Shown in pieces: positions 32,539 through 41,397 of a DNA stretch of 64,000 nt. How positions within the stretch are numbered: the first letter of the stretch is position 1; the number at the start of each line of letters is the position of its first letter. The stretch spans positions 1 to 64,000 of the forward strand of contig CAYLPU010000009.1 of the NCBI GenBank assembly GCA_964385635.1, written 5' to 3'. Below the pieces are notes generated by a model. The model was not told the origin of the DNA and made no database searches. It worked only from the letters and a program-made list of their open reading frames with translations. Source of the stretch: CAYLPU01 sp964385635. Lineage in GTDB: Bacteria > Chloroflexota > Anaerolineae > B4-G1. Both the position numbers and the translations under genes were made by a program.

Positions 32539-33633
32539 ATGAGACTGGTGATGATTACCCCTCGGGTCGATTCGTCCGACTCAATACACGGATTTATTGT
32601 CGGTTGGATTGCGGCATTAGCGAAACAGGTTGAACAGCTTTGGGTGGTCACACCTCGCGCCGAGCCGGTTCCTCTGCCTGACAACGTAAGGGTCTACGAA
32701 GTGGGACGAGACTATAGCAAGGGGGAATCCGTTTTCCACGCCCTGCACAATTTTCACCGTGTCATGTGGCACCTGACGCACGACGAGCACGTGGACGGCA
32801 TCTTCACCCACATGTTCCCCATGTTCGCCGTCCTGGCAGCGCCTTATGCCAAGTTGGGGCAGATTCCGTTGGTGATGTGGTACACTCACAAGAATGTCAG
32901 TTGGCAGTTGCGATTGGCAGGTAAACTGGCGGATCGCATTGTCACGGCTTCGAGGGGTAGTTGCCGGTTGAATAGCAATAAGATCAGGGTTGTGGGCCAT
33001 GGGATTGATACCGAGCAATTTCTGCCAGCGCCTCTTGCTCGCCGCCCCGATCAGGCACTCACCATCCTGTCCGTGGGGCGCATTTCCCCAGCCAAAAACT
33101 ATGAGATTATTATCGAAGCCGTTGGCAGGCTAGTTCAGCAAAAAAGGCTACCACGCCTTCGCCTGAGACTGGTGGGAGATGCACCGAACGTAGAACAAGG
33201 GTCTTATTTCGAGGAACTGAAGAACCAAGTCGTCGCCAAGAACCTATCGGAATACGTATCTTTCGAGGGTGCGATTCCCTACGAACAGATTGTGCCAATA
33301 TACCAGCAAGCCGATGTGTTCGTCAGCGCATCGCAGACCGGTTTGGACAAGGCGGTTCTGGAGGCAATGGCCTGCGGATTGATTCCGGTTGTGTCGCTGA
33401 ACGAGTTCGCGGCCACGTTGAATGAATACGCTGAGGTGCTGATGTACGAACCCGGGAATGTCCCGGCTCTAACCAGCAGGCTGCAAAACATTCTACTGAT
33501 GTCTCCTGGCGAGCGGAAAAAACTAAGCGGCGAGGCGCGTAGGTTGGTGAAAGAAAAGCACGATGTTAATGCGCTGGTGGGTAGAATAGTAAACCTGTTC
33601 GAAGAACGCTTGGTAAACGCGAGCGGTTTCTGA
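32539..33633 (+). CDS. GT4-family glycosyltransferase
   Basis: 364-residue GT-B enzyme starting MRLVMITPRVDSSDSIHGFIVGWI, with a GGTGAG site before the ATG. Donor half: ILSVGRISPAKNYEIIIEAV, GDAPN, and the EX7E region SASQTGLDKAVLEAMACGLIP, where the first Glu is missing (TGLD in its place) and the second kept. A 1-bp overlap (TGATG) leads into the methyltransferase gene, so the two are likely co-translated. Confidence 0.88.
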   Translation: MRLVMITPRVDSSDSIHGFIVGWIAALAKQVEQLWVVTPRAEPVPLPDNVRVYEVGRDYSKGESVFHALHNFHRVMWHLTHDEHVDGIFTHMFPMFAVLAAPYAKLGQIPLVMWYTHKNVSWQLRLAGKLADRIVTASRGSCRLNSNKIRVVGHGIDTEQFLPAPLARRPDQALTILSVGRISPAKNYEIIIEAVGRLVQQKRLPRLRLRLVGDAPNVEQGSYFEELKNQVVAKNLSEYVSFEGAIPYEQIVPIYQQADVFVSASQTGLDKAVLEAMACGLIPVVSLNEFAATLNEYAEVLMYEPGNVPALTSRLQNILLMSPGERKKLSGEARRLVKEKHDVNALVGRIVNLFEERLVNASGF

Positions 33634-34457
33634 TGAGAACTTTCGGGCCTACAATACATTGGGGGCGCTCACGCTATCAGTTTGCAGTTGAGAACCTGGT
33701 AGGCCCACACGTTCTTTCAGTTGGTAACATCGGCGACCAGGGAGCGTGGCGAGCATTGCTAAAGGCTGCTAGTGCTCATCAGATAGAAGTGTGGGGCTTA
33801 GATTACGATTTGGAAGCAGCAATAACACTTCAACAACCCCAATTTGCTCATCAGGTTGTGGGTGATGTCCAGAGACTCCCTTTTGGTGAAGACTCGTTTT
33901 CGGCTGTCTGGATGGGTCAAATTACCGAGCATCTTTATACTCCCCTGACAACTCTGCAGCTTGTGTATGAAGCGTTGGTTCCTGGTGGAGTATTGGTACT
34001 GGACACACCCAACGTATACGAACTAGGCCGCATGATGCGCTGGATATTTAGGGGTGAGGATAGCATGTTGGGAGATCCAACTCATGTCATCTTCTATTCG
34101 TTCACATCTATCTATGTTTTGCTTGAGAACGCAGGTTTTCAGTCCATTCAGTTAACCAGTGATGGAAAGATCACCCTGGGCTTTGCTTCAACCGTGATAC
34201 GGTTGCAGACAGTGCCTCGTGCACTGCATTTCTTGGAGAGATTTGGCTCTCATATCTTGGCCGTGGCTAGAAAGCCGGGAGCGTCTGCCCCTACTCATCC
34301 CATAGCGCGATTGGTATGCCCGATTACGCGGCAACCGCTCGTTCGAGAAAATGAAAAGCTATATGTAGCAGGCAGCAACATCTCCTATCCTATTCGAAAT
34401 GGGATTCCTTGTTTGCGCCCAATAGATGCTGACAAGCAAACAAGGCAGCCGGTCTAG
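33633..34457 (+). CDS. Class I SAM methyltransferase with Trm112-like C-terminal segment
   Basis: 274 residues. Methyltransferase core: VLSVGNIGDQGAW in place of the usual VLDxGxGxG, acidic end of strand 2 (GLDYDLEAA), then DVQRLPFGEDSFSAVWMGQITEHLYTP and PGGVLVLDTPN, the pattern of Methyltransf_11 enzymes. After about residue 225 a short Trm112-like segment follows (ARLVCPITRQPLVRENEKLY ... YPIRNGIPCL) with only two Cys, so a zinc site is doubtful. Probably methylates a sugar of the polysaccharide. The Trm112-like tail is usually a separate activator or an N-terminal domain in such enzymes. Confidence 0.8.
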   Translation: MRTFGPTIHWGRSRYQFAVENLVGPHVLSVGNIGDQGAWRALLKAASAHQIEVWGLDYDLEAAITLQQPQFAHQVVGDVQRLPFGEDSFSAVWMGQITEHLYTPLTTLQLVYEALVPGGVLVLDTPNVYELGRMMRWIFRGEDSMLGDPTHVIFYSFTSIYVLLENAGFQSIQLTSDGKITLGFASTVIRLQTVPRALHFLERFGSHILAVARKPGASAPTHPIARLVCPITRQPLVRENEKLYVAGSNISYPIRNGIPCLRPIDADKQTRQPV

Positions 34458-34485
34458 ACCAGCACAGCGCTAACCAGACAGAGAA

Positions 34486-35769
34486 ATGGCAAAGTTGATC
34501 TATATATCCACCGCCCGCATTCCAAGCGAGAAAGCGCATCCTTACCAAATCTTGCAGATGTGCGATGCCTTCGCCGGGCACGGTATTAATGTTGAGTTGT
34601 TGCATCCCTATCGAGATAACACCCCGGCAATGGTCGCAATTGACGACGTGTGGGAGTATTATGGCTTACAACACCAGTTCACACTGTCTACACTCCCCAC
34701 ATTCGATATCTTGCATCGCACCGAGCATTTCCTGGCCAAATTCCCACCATTGTTGTTTCGAGCTGGGCAGAGGTTTACGTTTAATTTGCTAATGGCAACT
34801 TATAATCGGTCGGCATTGAAATACTTACACCACCACACGGCTGATGTCTACTACCTGAGAGACAAACAGGTCTTGTGGGCATTGATCCGCGCCCGGCCAG
34901 ATTTGGCCCCACGCATCGTCTACGAAGTCCATGATTTTCCCAAGGCCAAGGCGGGTCAGAAAAAAGCGCTCATCGCCCTACCACAGATTGCCGGGATCAT
35001 TGCCGTCACCCATCACCTGAAAACATTGTACACCCAGGCAGGCGGCCCACCAGAGAGGATATTGGTTGCACCAGATGGGGTGAATTTGCGCCAGTTTGAG
35101 CGAGTGACGATGACCCAGCAGGAAGCACGCACATATCTCAAGTTGCCAATGGAACGGTTTGTGGTGGGTTACGTAGGCCGATTACACACCCTCGGAAAAG
35201 AGAAAGGTATAAGCCATCTCATTGAGGCAATAGCAATACTAAGGCAAAGTTCGCCTTCACCTGGCGCGACATTGTGCTGTGTAGGAGGCCCTGAGGAAAT
35301 GGCCATGCGATACCAAGAACTCGCAAGTCAGTTGGGGCTCGCCCCAGATGAGGTCATCTTTGTCCCACAGGTCCCACCAGCGGAAGTTCCGCTATACTTG
35401 CGCGCCTTTGATCTGTGCGCTATGCCTTTCCCGTGGACCCAACACTACGCTTATTATATGTCTCCACTCAAGATGTTTGAGTATATGGCCGCACAGCGGC
35501 CGATCATCGCCACGAAATTGCCTTCTGTACAAGAGATATTGCGACACGGCAATAATGCTTATCTTGTTCCACCGGACGACCCGCAAGCCCTGGCGGAGGG
35601 TATTTGCTGGCTGGCCACACATCCCGACGCGGCGCAATCAATAGCCAAGCAGGCTCGGGCGGATGTGCAACAGTACACGTGGTCGGAACGCGCGCGGCGG
35701 GCCCTAAAGTTTGTGGCCCCAAGCCTTGTGCCAGATTTGGGCAAGGTGCCAAATCTGTCTTACGAGTAG
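34486..35769 (+). CDS. GT4-family glycosyltransferase
   Basis: 427-residue GT-B enzyme. N-terminal MAKLIYISTARIPSEKAHPYQILQMCDAFAGHG, middle VYEVHDFPK and VLVAPDGVNLRQFE, donor half with VGYVGRLHTLGKEKGISHLIEAI and CCVGGPEEM. The EX7E region is atypical: MPFPWTQHYAYYMSPLKMFEYMAAQRPIIAT, as in GTs where the first Glu is replaced and a KMFEYMA helix follows. Sits between a methyltransferase and the UDP-GlcNAc epimerase. Confidence 0.88.
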   Translation: MAKLIYISTARIPSEKAHPYQILQMCDAFAGHGINVELLHPYRDNTPAMVAIDDVWEYYGLQHQFTLSTLPTFDILHRTEHFLAKFPPLLFRAGQRFTFNLLMATYNRSALKYLHHHTADVYYLRDKQVLWALIRARPDLAPRIVYEVHDFPKAKAGQKKALIALPQIAGIIAVTHHLKTLYTQAGGPPERILVAPDGVNLRQFERVTMTQQEARTYLKLPMERFVVGYVGRLHTLGKEKGISHLIEAIAILRQSSPSPGATLCCVGGPEEMAMRYQELASQLGLAPDEVIFVPQVPPAEVPLYLRAFDLCAMPFPWTQHYAYYMSPLKMFEYMAAQRPIIATKLPSVQEILRHGNNAYLVPPDDPQALAEGICWLATHPDAAQSIAKQARADVQQYTWSERARRALKFVAPSLVPDLGKVPNLSYE

Positions 35770-35774
35770 CAGCC

Positions 35775-36881
35775 ATGCAAGTGACATCCATTGTGGGAGC
35801 CCGCCCAAATTTCGTCAAACTGGCTGCGTTGGATGCCGCTTTTGGATGCTTTCCAGAAATCGATCACCAGATCGTGCACACAGGACAGCATTACGACTTC
35901 GAGCTAAGCCAGTTGTTCTTTCAGGAGTTACACATCCCTGAGCCCACACACTACCTGGGCATCGGCTCGGGCACACATGCCGAGCAAGTAGGCAAAGCAA
36001 TGATGGCATTGGAGGGATTGTTGAGCGCCAATCATCCCGACTGGGTGTTGGCTATAGGAGATGTGAACGCTACGCTTTCCACTGCCCTGGTAACGAAGAA
36101 AATGGGACTCCGGCTGGCCCACGTTGAAGCTGGCCTGCGCAGTTTCGACTGGACGATGCCGGAGGAGATCAACCGAATGGTTACGGATAGGCTATCCGAC
36201 CTGCTTTTTGTCTCCGAGCCATCTGGCGTGGATAATCTGTTGCGTGAAGGGACTCCGGAATCTCGAATTAGATTCGTCGGCAACGTCATGATTGATACGT
36301 TGAAGGCAAACTTTGATTTAGTGGGTAGGCGCACTATTCTAGCTGATCTAGGGTTACACCCTCGACAATATGGCGTGATCACTCTACACCGTCCATCCAA
36401 CACGGATGAGCCTGAAAAGCTGCGGGCCTGGATGAACGTTTTTGAGCAGTTATCCACAGACTACTTCCCTTTCGTATTCCCAGTACATCCCCGCACCAGG
36501 GAACGACTATCTCTGTTACGCTTCACACCAACCAATTCTGATCGCTTGCTCCTAATCGAGCCGGTCGGCTACTTGGACATGTTGGCATTACAAAAAAATG
36601 CGCGGCTGATTATGACGGACTCAGGAGGCATTCAGGAAGAGACAACTACCCTAGGTATACCTTGTTTGACACTGCGTGATAACACTGAGCGACCTGTAAC
36701 CATAAGTGATGGGACAAACCGCTTAGTAGGTAGCAATCCCCAGAACCTACTTGAGGCTGTCAATGCTGCTTTGAATACCCCCGTAACAGAGCATCTGCCA
36801 CCCTATTGGGATGGAAATGCTGCGCAACGGATCGCGAGTTACCTGGTGAATAACCCAAAATTACCTCTACGACGAAGGTGA
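35775..36881 (+). CDS. wecB: UDP-N-acetylglucosamine 2-epimerase (non-hydrolysing)
   Basis: Converts UDP-GlcNAc to UDP-ManNAc in the cytosol. Signature pieces: VTSIVGARPNFVKLAAL at the start, HTGQHYDFELSQ, VIGDVNATLSTALV-type strand, HVEAGLRSFDWTMPEEINR, TLHRPSNTD, MTDSGGIQEETTTLGIPCLTLRDNTERPVT. 368 residues, the usual length. Start ATG 35775, 3 bp after the upstream stop. Together with the UDP-sugar 6-dehydrogenase at 55203 it could supply UDP-ManNAc uronate. Overlaps a GTG of the next frame. Confidence 0.95.
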   Translation: MQVTSIVGARPNFVKLAALDAAFGCFPEIDHQIVHTGQHYDFELSQLFFQELHIPEPTHYLGIGSGTHAEQVGKAMMALEGLLSANHPDWVLAIGDVNATLSTALVTKKMGLRLAHVEAGLRSFDWTMPEEINRMVTDRLSDLLFVSEPSGVDNLLREGTPESRIRFVGNVMIDTLKANFDLVGRRTILADLGLHPRQYGVITLHRPSNTDEPEKLRAWMNVFEQLSTDYFPFVFPVHPRTRERLSLLRFTPTNSDRLLLIEPVGYLDMLALQKNARLIMTDSGGIQEETTTLGIPCLTLRDNTERPVTISDGTNRLVGSNPQNLLEAVNAALNTPVTEHLPPYWDGNAAQRIASYLVNNPKLPLRRR

Positions 36882-36886
36882 GAATG

Positions 36887-37843
36887 ATGAAAATTCTGTA
36901 CCTCACTGATGATCGTTCAATCTATGCCCAAGGTTACTATTACATGGATTGGGTTAACGTTTTCAAGAAACATCACGATCTGATTCTCTGGGGACCCGGG
37001 TTCCCCACTCCCGACCAAGGATGCATGTCACAAGTAGATCTGCTCATCATTGGACATGGTGCCTATGATGTGCTAAAAGCGAGTAGGTATTATTCTCAGC
37101 GTAAACGACTATGGCAATGGGTGACCCGTACTCCCTCTTTTGGGCACTGGCCGGCATATATCCGCCAGCTGAGATGTCCTAAGGTATTCTTCTCAAAAAA
37201 TGATTATAAAGAACTCGATATGAAAGTTTCCTTGGCCAAGCGTGAAAAGATTCATCTGGTTATTACACATAGCAAACAAGCCGTGGCTTCTTTTCGTTCT
37301 GCGGGTGTCACATGCGAATGGATACCCTTCGGCGTCGACCTCGACAGATTTGCGAATTACAAGCGTGAGCGTGATATTGACATAGGGTTTCGTGGTAATA
37401 CCAACGACCAATGGAATGATGGCATACGAAGTGCTCTCATCGAGGCTGTTCTCAATACTTGCGATGACTTGCGACTAGACATCGTCACCAGTCGAAATGC
37501 CGAGAACTTTCTTTTCGGCCGGCCCTACGTAGACTGGATCAACAGATGTCATCTCATCATAAACACCGTTTCAGCCATAGGTACGGTAGGCCCAAAATGG
37601 TGGGAAGAGATGGCATGCGGTTGCGTTCCTCTGGCTCCTATTGCTGATTACGAAGGCTTGGTGGAACCTGGCCAACACTATCTGGCTGTAAAGCCTGACT
37701 TCTCTGATTTACGTTTGCAGGTCAATCGCTTTTTTCAAGACTCCGGGTTTCGTCAACAGTTGGAGCAAAACGTTGCTGATGTGGCCGTCCAGGCAAGTAT
37801 GGAGCACCGGTATCAAGAGTTATGGCATGCCATAGAAATGTAA
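36887..37843 (+). CDS. CgeB-like glycosyltransferase
   Basis: About 318 residues. GT-B-like: MKILYLTDDRSIYAQGYYYMDWVNVFKKH, FFSKNDYKELDMK, VTCEWIPFGVDLDRF, then FRGNTND and a C-terminal half ending with VGPKWWEEMACGCVPLAPIADYEGLVEPGQHYL, the Glyco_trans_1_2/CgeB pattern. AAGGTGAG fits ATG 36887 or ATG 36884; a GTG at 36878 overlaps the wecB stop. Base composition is distinctly AT-rich. Donor and acceptor cannot be read from sequence. Confidence 0.82.
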   Translation: MKILYLTDDRSIYAQGYYYMDWVNVFKKHHDLILWGPGFPTPDQGCMSQVDLLIIGHGAYDVLKASRYYSQRKRLWQWVTRTPSFGHWPAYIRQLRCPKVFFSKNDYKELDMKVSLAKREKIHLVITHSKQAVASFRSAGVTCEWIPFGVDLDRFANYKRERDIDIGFRGNTNDQWNDGIRSALIEAVLNTCDDLRLDIVTSRNAENFLFGRPYVDWINRCHLIINTVSAIGTVGPKWWEEMACGCVPLAPIADYEGLVEPGQHYLAVKPDFSDLRLQVNRFFQDSGFRQQLEQNVADVAVQASMEHRYQELWHAIEM

Positions 37844-37865
37844 ATCATAGCAAAATGGAGTAGCG

Positions 37866-38456
37866 ATGCCAAAACAAGATTGGATCGAGAATAATGTGCA
37901 GCGTATCTTCCAACGCGAGGAGTTGTATCCTACGGGAAGAATCAAGACCGTATTGGACGTAGGCTGCGGCCTGTCATTGAAGTCTCAGTATATCAATGCA
38001 GAAATACGGGTGGGACTTGACATCTACCGTCCCTATCTGGAAAAAATCGAAGCTGAAGTACCCTACGTCACAATCAATGCTGATGCGCTGGAGATCGGCA
38101 AGTTATTTCTGCCACGTTCTTTTGACTTGGTTCTCTTACTCGACATCATCGAACACCTAGAGAAAAACGATGCGCTCTATCTACTCGATATGGCTGAAGA
38201 GATAGCACGAGTAGCCGTTATCATTGAGACCCCTAAGGGATACATCCCCCAAGACATCGACATTTGGGGCTGGGGTGGGCATACCTACCAGACTCACCGC
38301 TGTGGCTGGGAACCTGAGGAGTTTACAGCGCGTGGCTATCAAGTAGTATTGCGAGATTATACGATGAGTGACGTCAGGCGACACACAGAACTAGAGATTG
38401 ATCCGCATATTCAAATGATCAATGCGATCAAGCGCTTCGATCTTGAGGATAAGTAA
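37866..38456 (+). CDS. Class I SAM methyltransferase
   Basis: 196 residues with motif I VLDVGCGLSLKSQY, acidic end of strand 2 (RVGLDIYRPYL), and FDLVLLLDIIEHLEKNDALYLL then VIIETPKGYIPQD. The WGWGGHTYQTHRCGWEPEEFTARGY stretch is typical of small Methyltransf_11/23 enzymes near EPS genes. TGGAG precedes the ATG. Likely O- or N-methylation of a sugar or a lipid-linked intermediate. Low GC like its neighbours. Confidence 0.85.
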   Translation: MPKQDWIENNVQRIFQREELYPTGRIKTVLDVGCGLSLKSQYINAEIRVGLDIYRPYLEKIEAEVPYVTINADALEIGKLFLPRSFDLVLLLDIIEHLEKNDALYLLDMAEEIARVAVIIETPKGYIPQDIDIWGWGGHTYQTHRCGWEPEEFTARGYQVVLRDYTMSDVRRHTELEIDPHIQMINAIKRFDLEDK

Positions 38457-38498
38457 AGCCACCAGACTGATTATACAACTAATAGGAGGGCAGATATC

Positions 38499-39455
38499 AT
38501 GCGTATCTTGGTCACGGGCGGGTTGGGGACAGTTGGGCACGTACTGGTTTCTGAGCTTCGCAAGCGCGGGCATGATGTTTGGTTATGCGATTTGCCGCAT
38601 CACCACGATCCAAAATACATGCGTTGTGATATAGGAAGCTTTCGCCAAGTACGGCGCGTGCTGACCGCTCAACGGTTTGATCTGGTCTATCATCTTGCTG
38701 CTGAGTTTGGACGTTGGAATGGCGAAACTTTCTATGATACCCTATGGCGGTCTAACGTGGTGGGTACCAAGAACATTATTCGGCTACAAGAAGAGCAAGG
38801 TTTTCGTCTAGTCTTCTTCAGCTCATCGGAAGTATATGGCGATTGGCCCGGCGTAATGCGCGAGGATGCCATGGACAAATACGCAATACGGCAACTAAAC
38901 GATTACGCAATCACCAAATGGGCTAGCGAATTGCAAATCATGAACTCGGCTGCACAGTTTGGCACAGAATCCGTACGTGTACGACTGTTCAACACATATG
39001 GCCCAGGCGAGTACTACAGTCCCTATCGTAGCGTAATATGCAAATTCATTTACTCCGCGCTACACGATATTCCTTACACAGTTTATCTCAATCATCATCG
39101 CACCTCTACCTATGCCACGGATACTGTGCATACTGTAGCCAATATAGCGGATAATTTTATCCCGGGGGAAGTCTATAATATTGGTGGTACTGAATACCAC
39201 GACATCAAGCAGCTATCCGATATGATCCTGGATTACTTAGGGATGGATGATAGCTTAGTCACGTATGCTGAGGCTGAACCATTTACAACTAAAGACAAAA
39301 AGGTGGATGTTTCAAAGGCTGTCCGTGACCTAGATCACCGAATTATTGTGCCATTAGCGGTGGGAATACCTAAGACTATTGATTGGATGAGATCCGTGTA
39401 CCAAGTTCATCTGCATGACAACAGACGTCCGCCACAGACCCAAGTTCCATTGTGA
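38499..39455 (+). CDS. NAD-dependent epimerase/dehydratase (extended SDR)
   Basis: 318 residues; remakes a nucleotide sugar with NAD. Rossmann motif TGGLGTVG (residues 6-13), YHLAAEFGRWNG, SSSEVYGDWPG (catalytic Ser), and YAITK (YxxxK catalytic pair) near residue 140. The C-terminal half binds the sugar nucleotide (FNTYGPGEYYSPYRSVI). AGGAGGG precedes the ATG. The close resemblance is to dTDP-glucose or UDP-sugar epimerases; substrate not determined. Overlaps the flippase frame at its stop. Confidence 0.9.
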   Translation: MRILVTGGLGTVGHVLVSELRKRGHDVWLCDLPHHHDPKYMRCDIGSFRQVRRVLTAQRFDLVYHLAAEFGRWNGETFYDTLWRSNVVGTKNIIRLQEEQGFRLVFFSSSEVYGDWPGVMREDAMDKYAIRQLNDYAITKWASELQIMNSAAQFGTESVRVRLFNTYGPGEYYSPYRSVICKFIYSALHDIPYTVYLNHHRTSTYATDTVHTVANIADNFIPGEVYNIGGTEYHDIKQLSDMILDYLGMDDSLVTYAEAEPFTTKDKKVDVSKAVRDLDHRIIVPLAVGIPKTIDWMRSVYQVHLHDNRRPPQTQVPL

Positions 39456-39463
39456 TACACAAT

Positions 39464-40732
39464 ATGGAACAATATCGTGAAACGCGAGTGCAGCAATACC
39501 TCAGCAGGGTGCTTAAGCGATTGCACGACTCTCTACAACTAGATGTGCGCTATTTCCTCAAAGGGAGTTGTTGGCTATTTCTCCCTATCCTAGCTAGCTA
39601 TTTGCTAAGCCTGCTTCGTTCAGTCGCGTTTGCGCACCTGACAGAACAAAGTACTTATGGTCAATTTCGCTTTGTTACAGACATCATTGGCATGGCTGGC
39701 ATCATGACCTTGCCGGGCATTAACACGGCGTTAGTCGAAACTGTCTCACGCGGGAACCTGGGCTCTCTTGCAGACGCGGCCCGTGCCCGCGCCAGATGGG
39801 GAGTGTTCGGTAGCCTGGCAATGGCCGGTGTGTCGCTGTACTACTTGTACCGTGGACAGCACGAGTTGGTAGTCGCGCTTCTTATCGCTGGCGCTTTTTT
39901 GCCCCTTACCTCAGCCCTTCAGGTTGTTCAGGCTTACTATAATGGACGCAAGCGTTTTGACATGGTCAGCCTGATCAACATAGGGGCAGTAGTACTCAGC
40001 ACAGTTACCTTGTTGCTGATCCTGTGGCTTCAAAAAGGACTAGCCTGGTTAGTTATAGCGAACAGTGGCTCCCAATTCGTGCTATACCTGGTATATTACT
40101 TATCCGCGGCCCGACGTGTTCGGGGAGCCCCACGTGACCCAGAAATGGTCGCCTATGGCCGCTCTCTAACCTGGGCCCAGGCTATTGGTTCGGTGACTTT
40201 CTACCTGGATAGTGTGATCCTGGGATTCTCCGCCGGGTTCGTAGATGTGGCTGTCTACAAGATCGCTTCTACCTTGCCTGAGAGCCTCAAAGGCCTGATG
40301 AAAATTCTGATGCCGCTGGCCATGCCCAAAATCGCTGAACAGCCAGACAAACGGGTATACACCCGGCGCACCCGCCGACACCTGCTGTATCTGCTGATAT
40401 TCAACCTGGTCGTCGTTCTTGCGGCAATTGTGGCCATTCCTATTGTCGTATCGCTTCTCTACGGTGAGCGTTACGCTGCCTCAGTGGGCTACGCCCAATT
40501 GCTCATGCTATCTCTGGCGGGAGGCTGGCCCAGTTCATTCTTTGCCGCTGCCCTGCAGGCACGTCGGCAGACCCAGGCCATCTACCGCTCTAACTTGGTT
40601 TACGGCGTACTGCAACTGAGCATGCTCTTGATCTTTGTGCCTCTGTGGGGTATAAGGGGTATCGTATTCAGTCGCATTGTCTCTCGTTGGGGCATAGCAC
40701 TCTACCAGTGGCGGGCGGTCACTAGAATCTGA
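39464..40732 (+). CDS. Wzx-type polysaccharide flippase (PST family)
   Basis: About 422 residues with 12 likely membrane helices; moves the undecaprenyl-linked repeat unit across the membrane. Family features: FLKGSCWLFLPILASYLLSLLRSVAFAHL, an early loop with STYGQFRFVTDIIGMAGIMTLPGI, and a loop PLTSALQVVQAYYNGRKRFD. ATG 39464 is preferred; an in-frame GTG at 39452 overlaps the upstream stop. No ribosome-binding site is obvious, which suggests coupling to the SDR gene. Confidence 0.88.
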   Translation: MEQYRETRVQQYLSRVLKRLHDSLQLDVRYFLKGSCWLFLPILASYLLSLLRSVAFAHLTEQSTYGQFRFVTDIIGMAGIMTLPGINTALVETVSRGNLGSLADAARARARWGVFGSLAMAGVSLYYLYRGQHELVVALLIAGAFLPLTSALQVVQAYYNGRKRFDMVSLINIGAVVLSTVTLLLILWLQKGLAWLVIANSGSQFVLYLVYYLSAARRVRGAPRDPEMVAYGRSLTWAQAIGSVTFYLDSVILGFSAGFVDVAVYKIASTLPESLKGLMKILMPLAMPKIAEQPDKRVYTRRTRRHLLYLLIFNLVVVLAAIVAIPIVVSLLYGERYAASVGYAQLLMLSLAGGWPSSFFAAALQARRQTQAIYRSNLVYGVLQLSMLLIFVPLWGIRGIVFSRIVSRWGIALYQWRAVTRI

Positions 40733-40752
40733 TGTACAAGGGGGCAGTGTTC

Positions 40753-41397
40753 ATGCACCTTGACCTTACCAAGGATTACGGTTTTACAGTCGCTGTAGAT
40801 CACACAACCGACTTACCTGTCTGGGATTCCTTTCGATTGGCGCGGATTGGCGAAATATTCCGAACGTGCCGAACTATCATAGATTTTGGCGACTCATCTC
40901 GTGCTTTAGCCAGTCTATTCGAGGATGACTTGGTGGATAAGCAACGCATATCGCTAGACATCAATCCGCTCTTTCAGCCACATATCGCGGCAGACATTTG
41001 TCACCTACCGCTGCCGAAAGAGCGAATAGATGGCATCATCTGCGCAGCCATGCTGGAGCACGTCTACAATCCCTTCCTGGCTATGGCCGAGCTTTACCGG
41101 GTACTGGCGACAGGCGGGAAACTGTTCATCTACGTGCCATGGATGTTTAATTACCATGCTAGCGACCAGTATCAAGACTATTACCGCTTCTCTCGTGACG
41201 GCATCCGTTACTTGCTCCAGGGTTTCTCTCAGATCGAGTTGTGTCCTGTCCGAGGCCGTGTCGAGACCATACTGAACTTGATTCCCAGATTTGGAAAGCG
41301 TTCCCGTTTTATCCACTGGTTTGGCGGTCTCATCAGGAAGATAGACCACCTGAGCGAACGGCACACTTCCGGGTTTAACGTTTATGCCATCAAATAA
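40753..41397 (+). CDS. Class I SAM methyltransferase
   Basis: About 214 residues: TIIDFGDSSRALASLF in the position of motif I (VLDxGxG is weak), SLDINPLFQPHIAADICHLPLPKERIDGIICAAMLEHVYNPFLAMAELYRVLATGGKLFIYVPWM, as in Methyltransf_11. ATG 40753 has AAGGGGG upstream; ATG 40732 overlaps the flippase stop and is also possible. The 3' end overlaps the next GT by 14 bp. Probably decorates the exported glycan or its lipid carrier. Confidence 0.82.
   Translation: MHLDLTKDYGFTVAVDHTTDLPVWDSFRLARIGEIFRTCRTIIDFGDSSRALASLFEDDLVDKQRISLDINPLFQPHIAADICHLPLPKERIDGIICAAMLEHVYNPFLAMAELYRVLATGGKLFIYVPWMFNYHASDQYQDYYRFSRDGIRYLLQGFSQIELCPVRGRVETILNLIPRFGKRSRFIHWFGGLIRKIDHLSERHTSGFNVYAIK

Noticed and set aside
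35604..35774. Upstream extension of wecB
   Set aside because: Shadow of the preceding GT gene; the conserved start MQVTSIVGARPN is at 35775.
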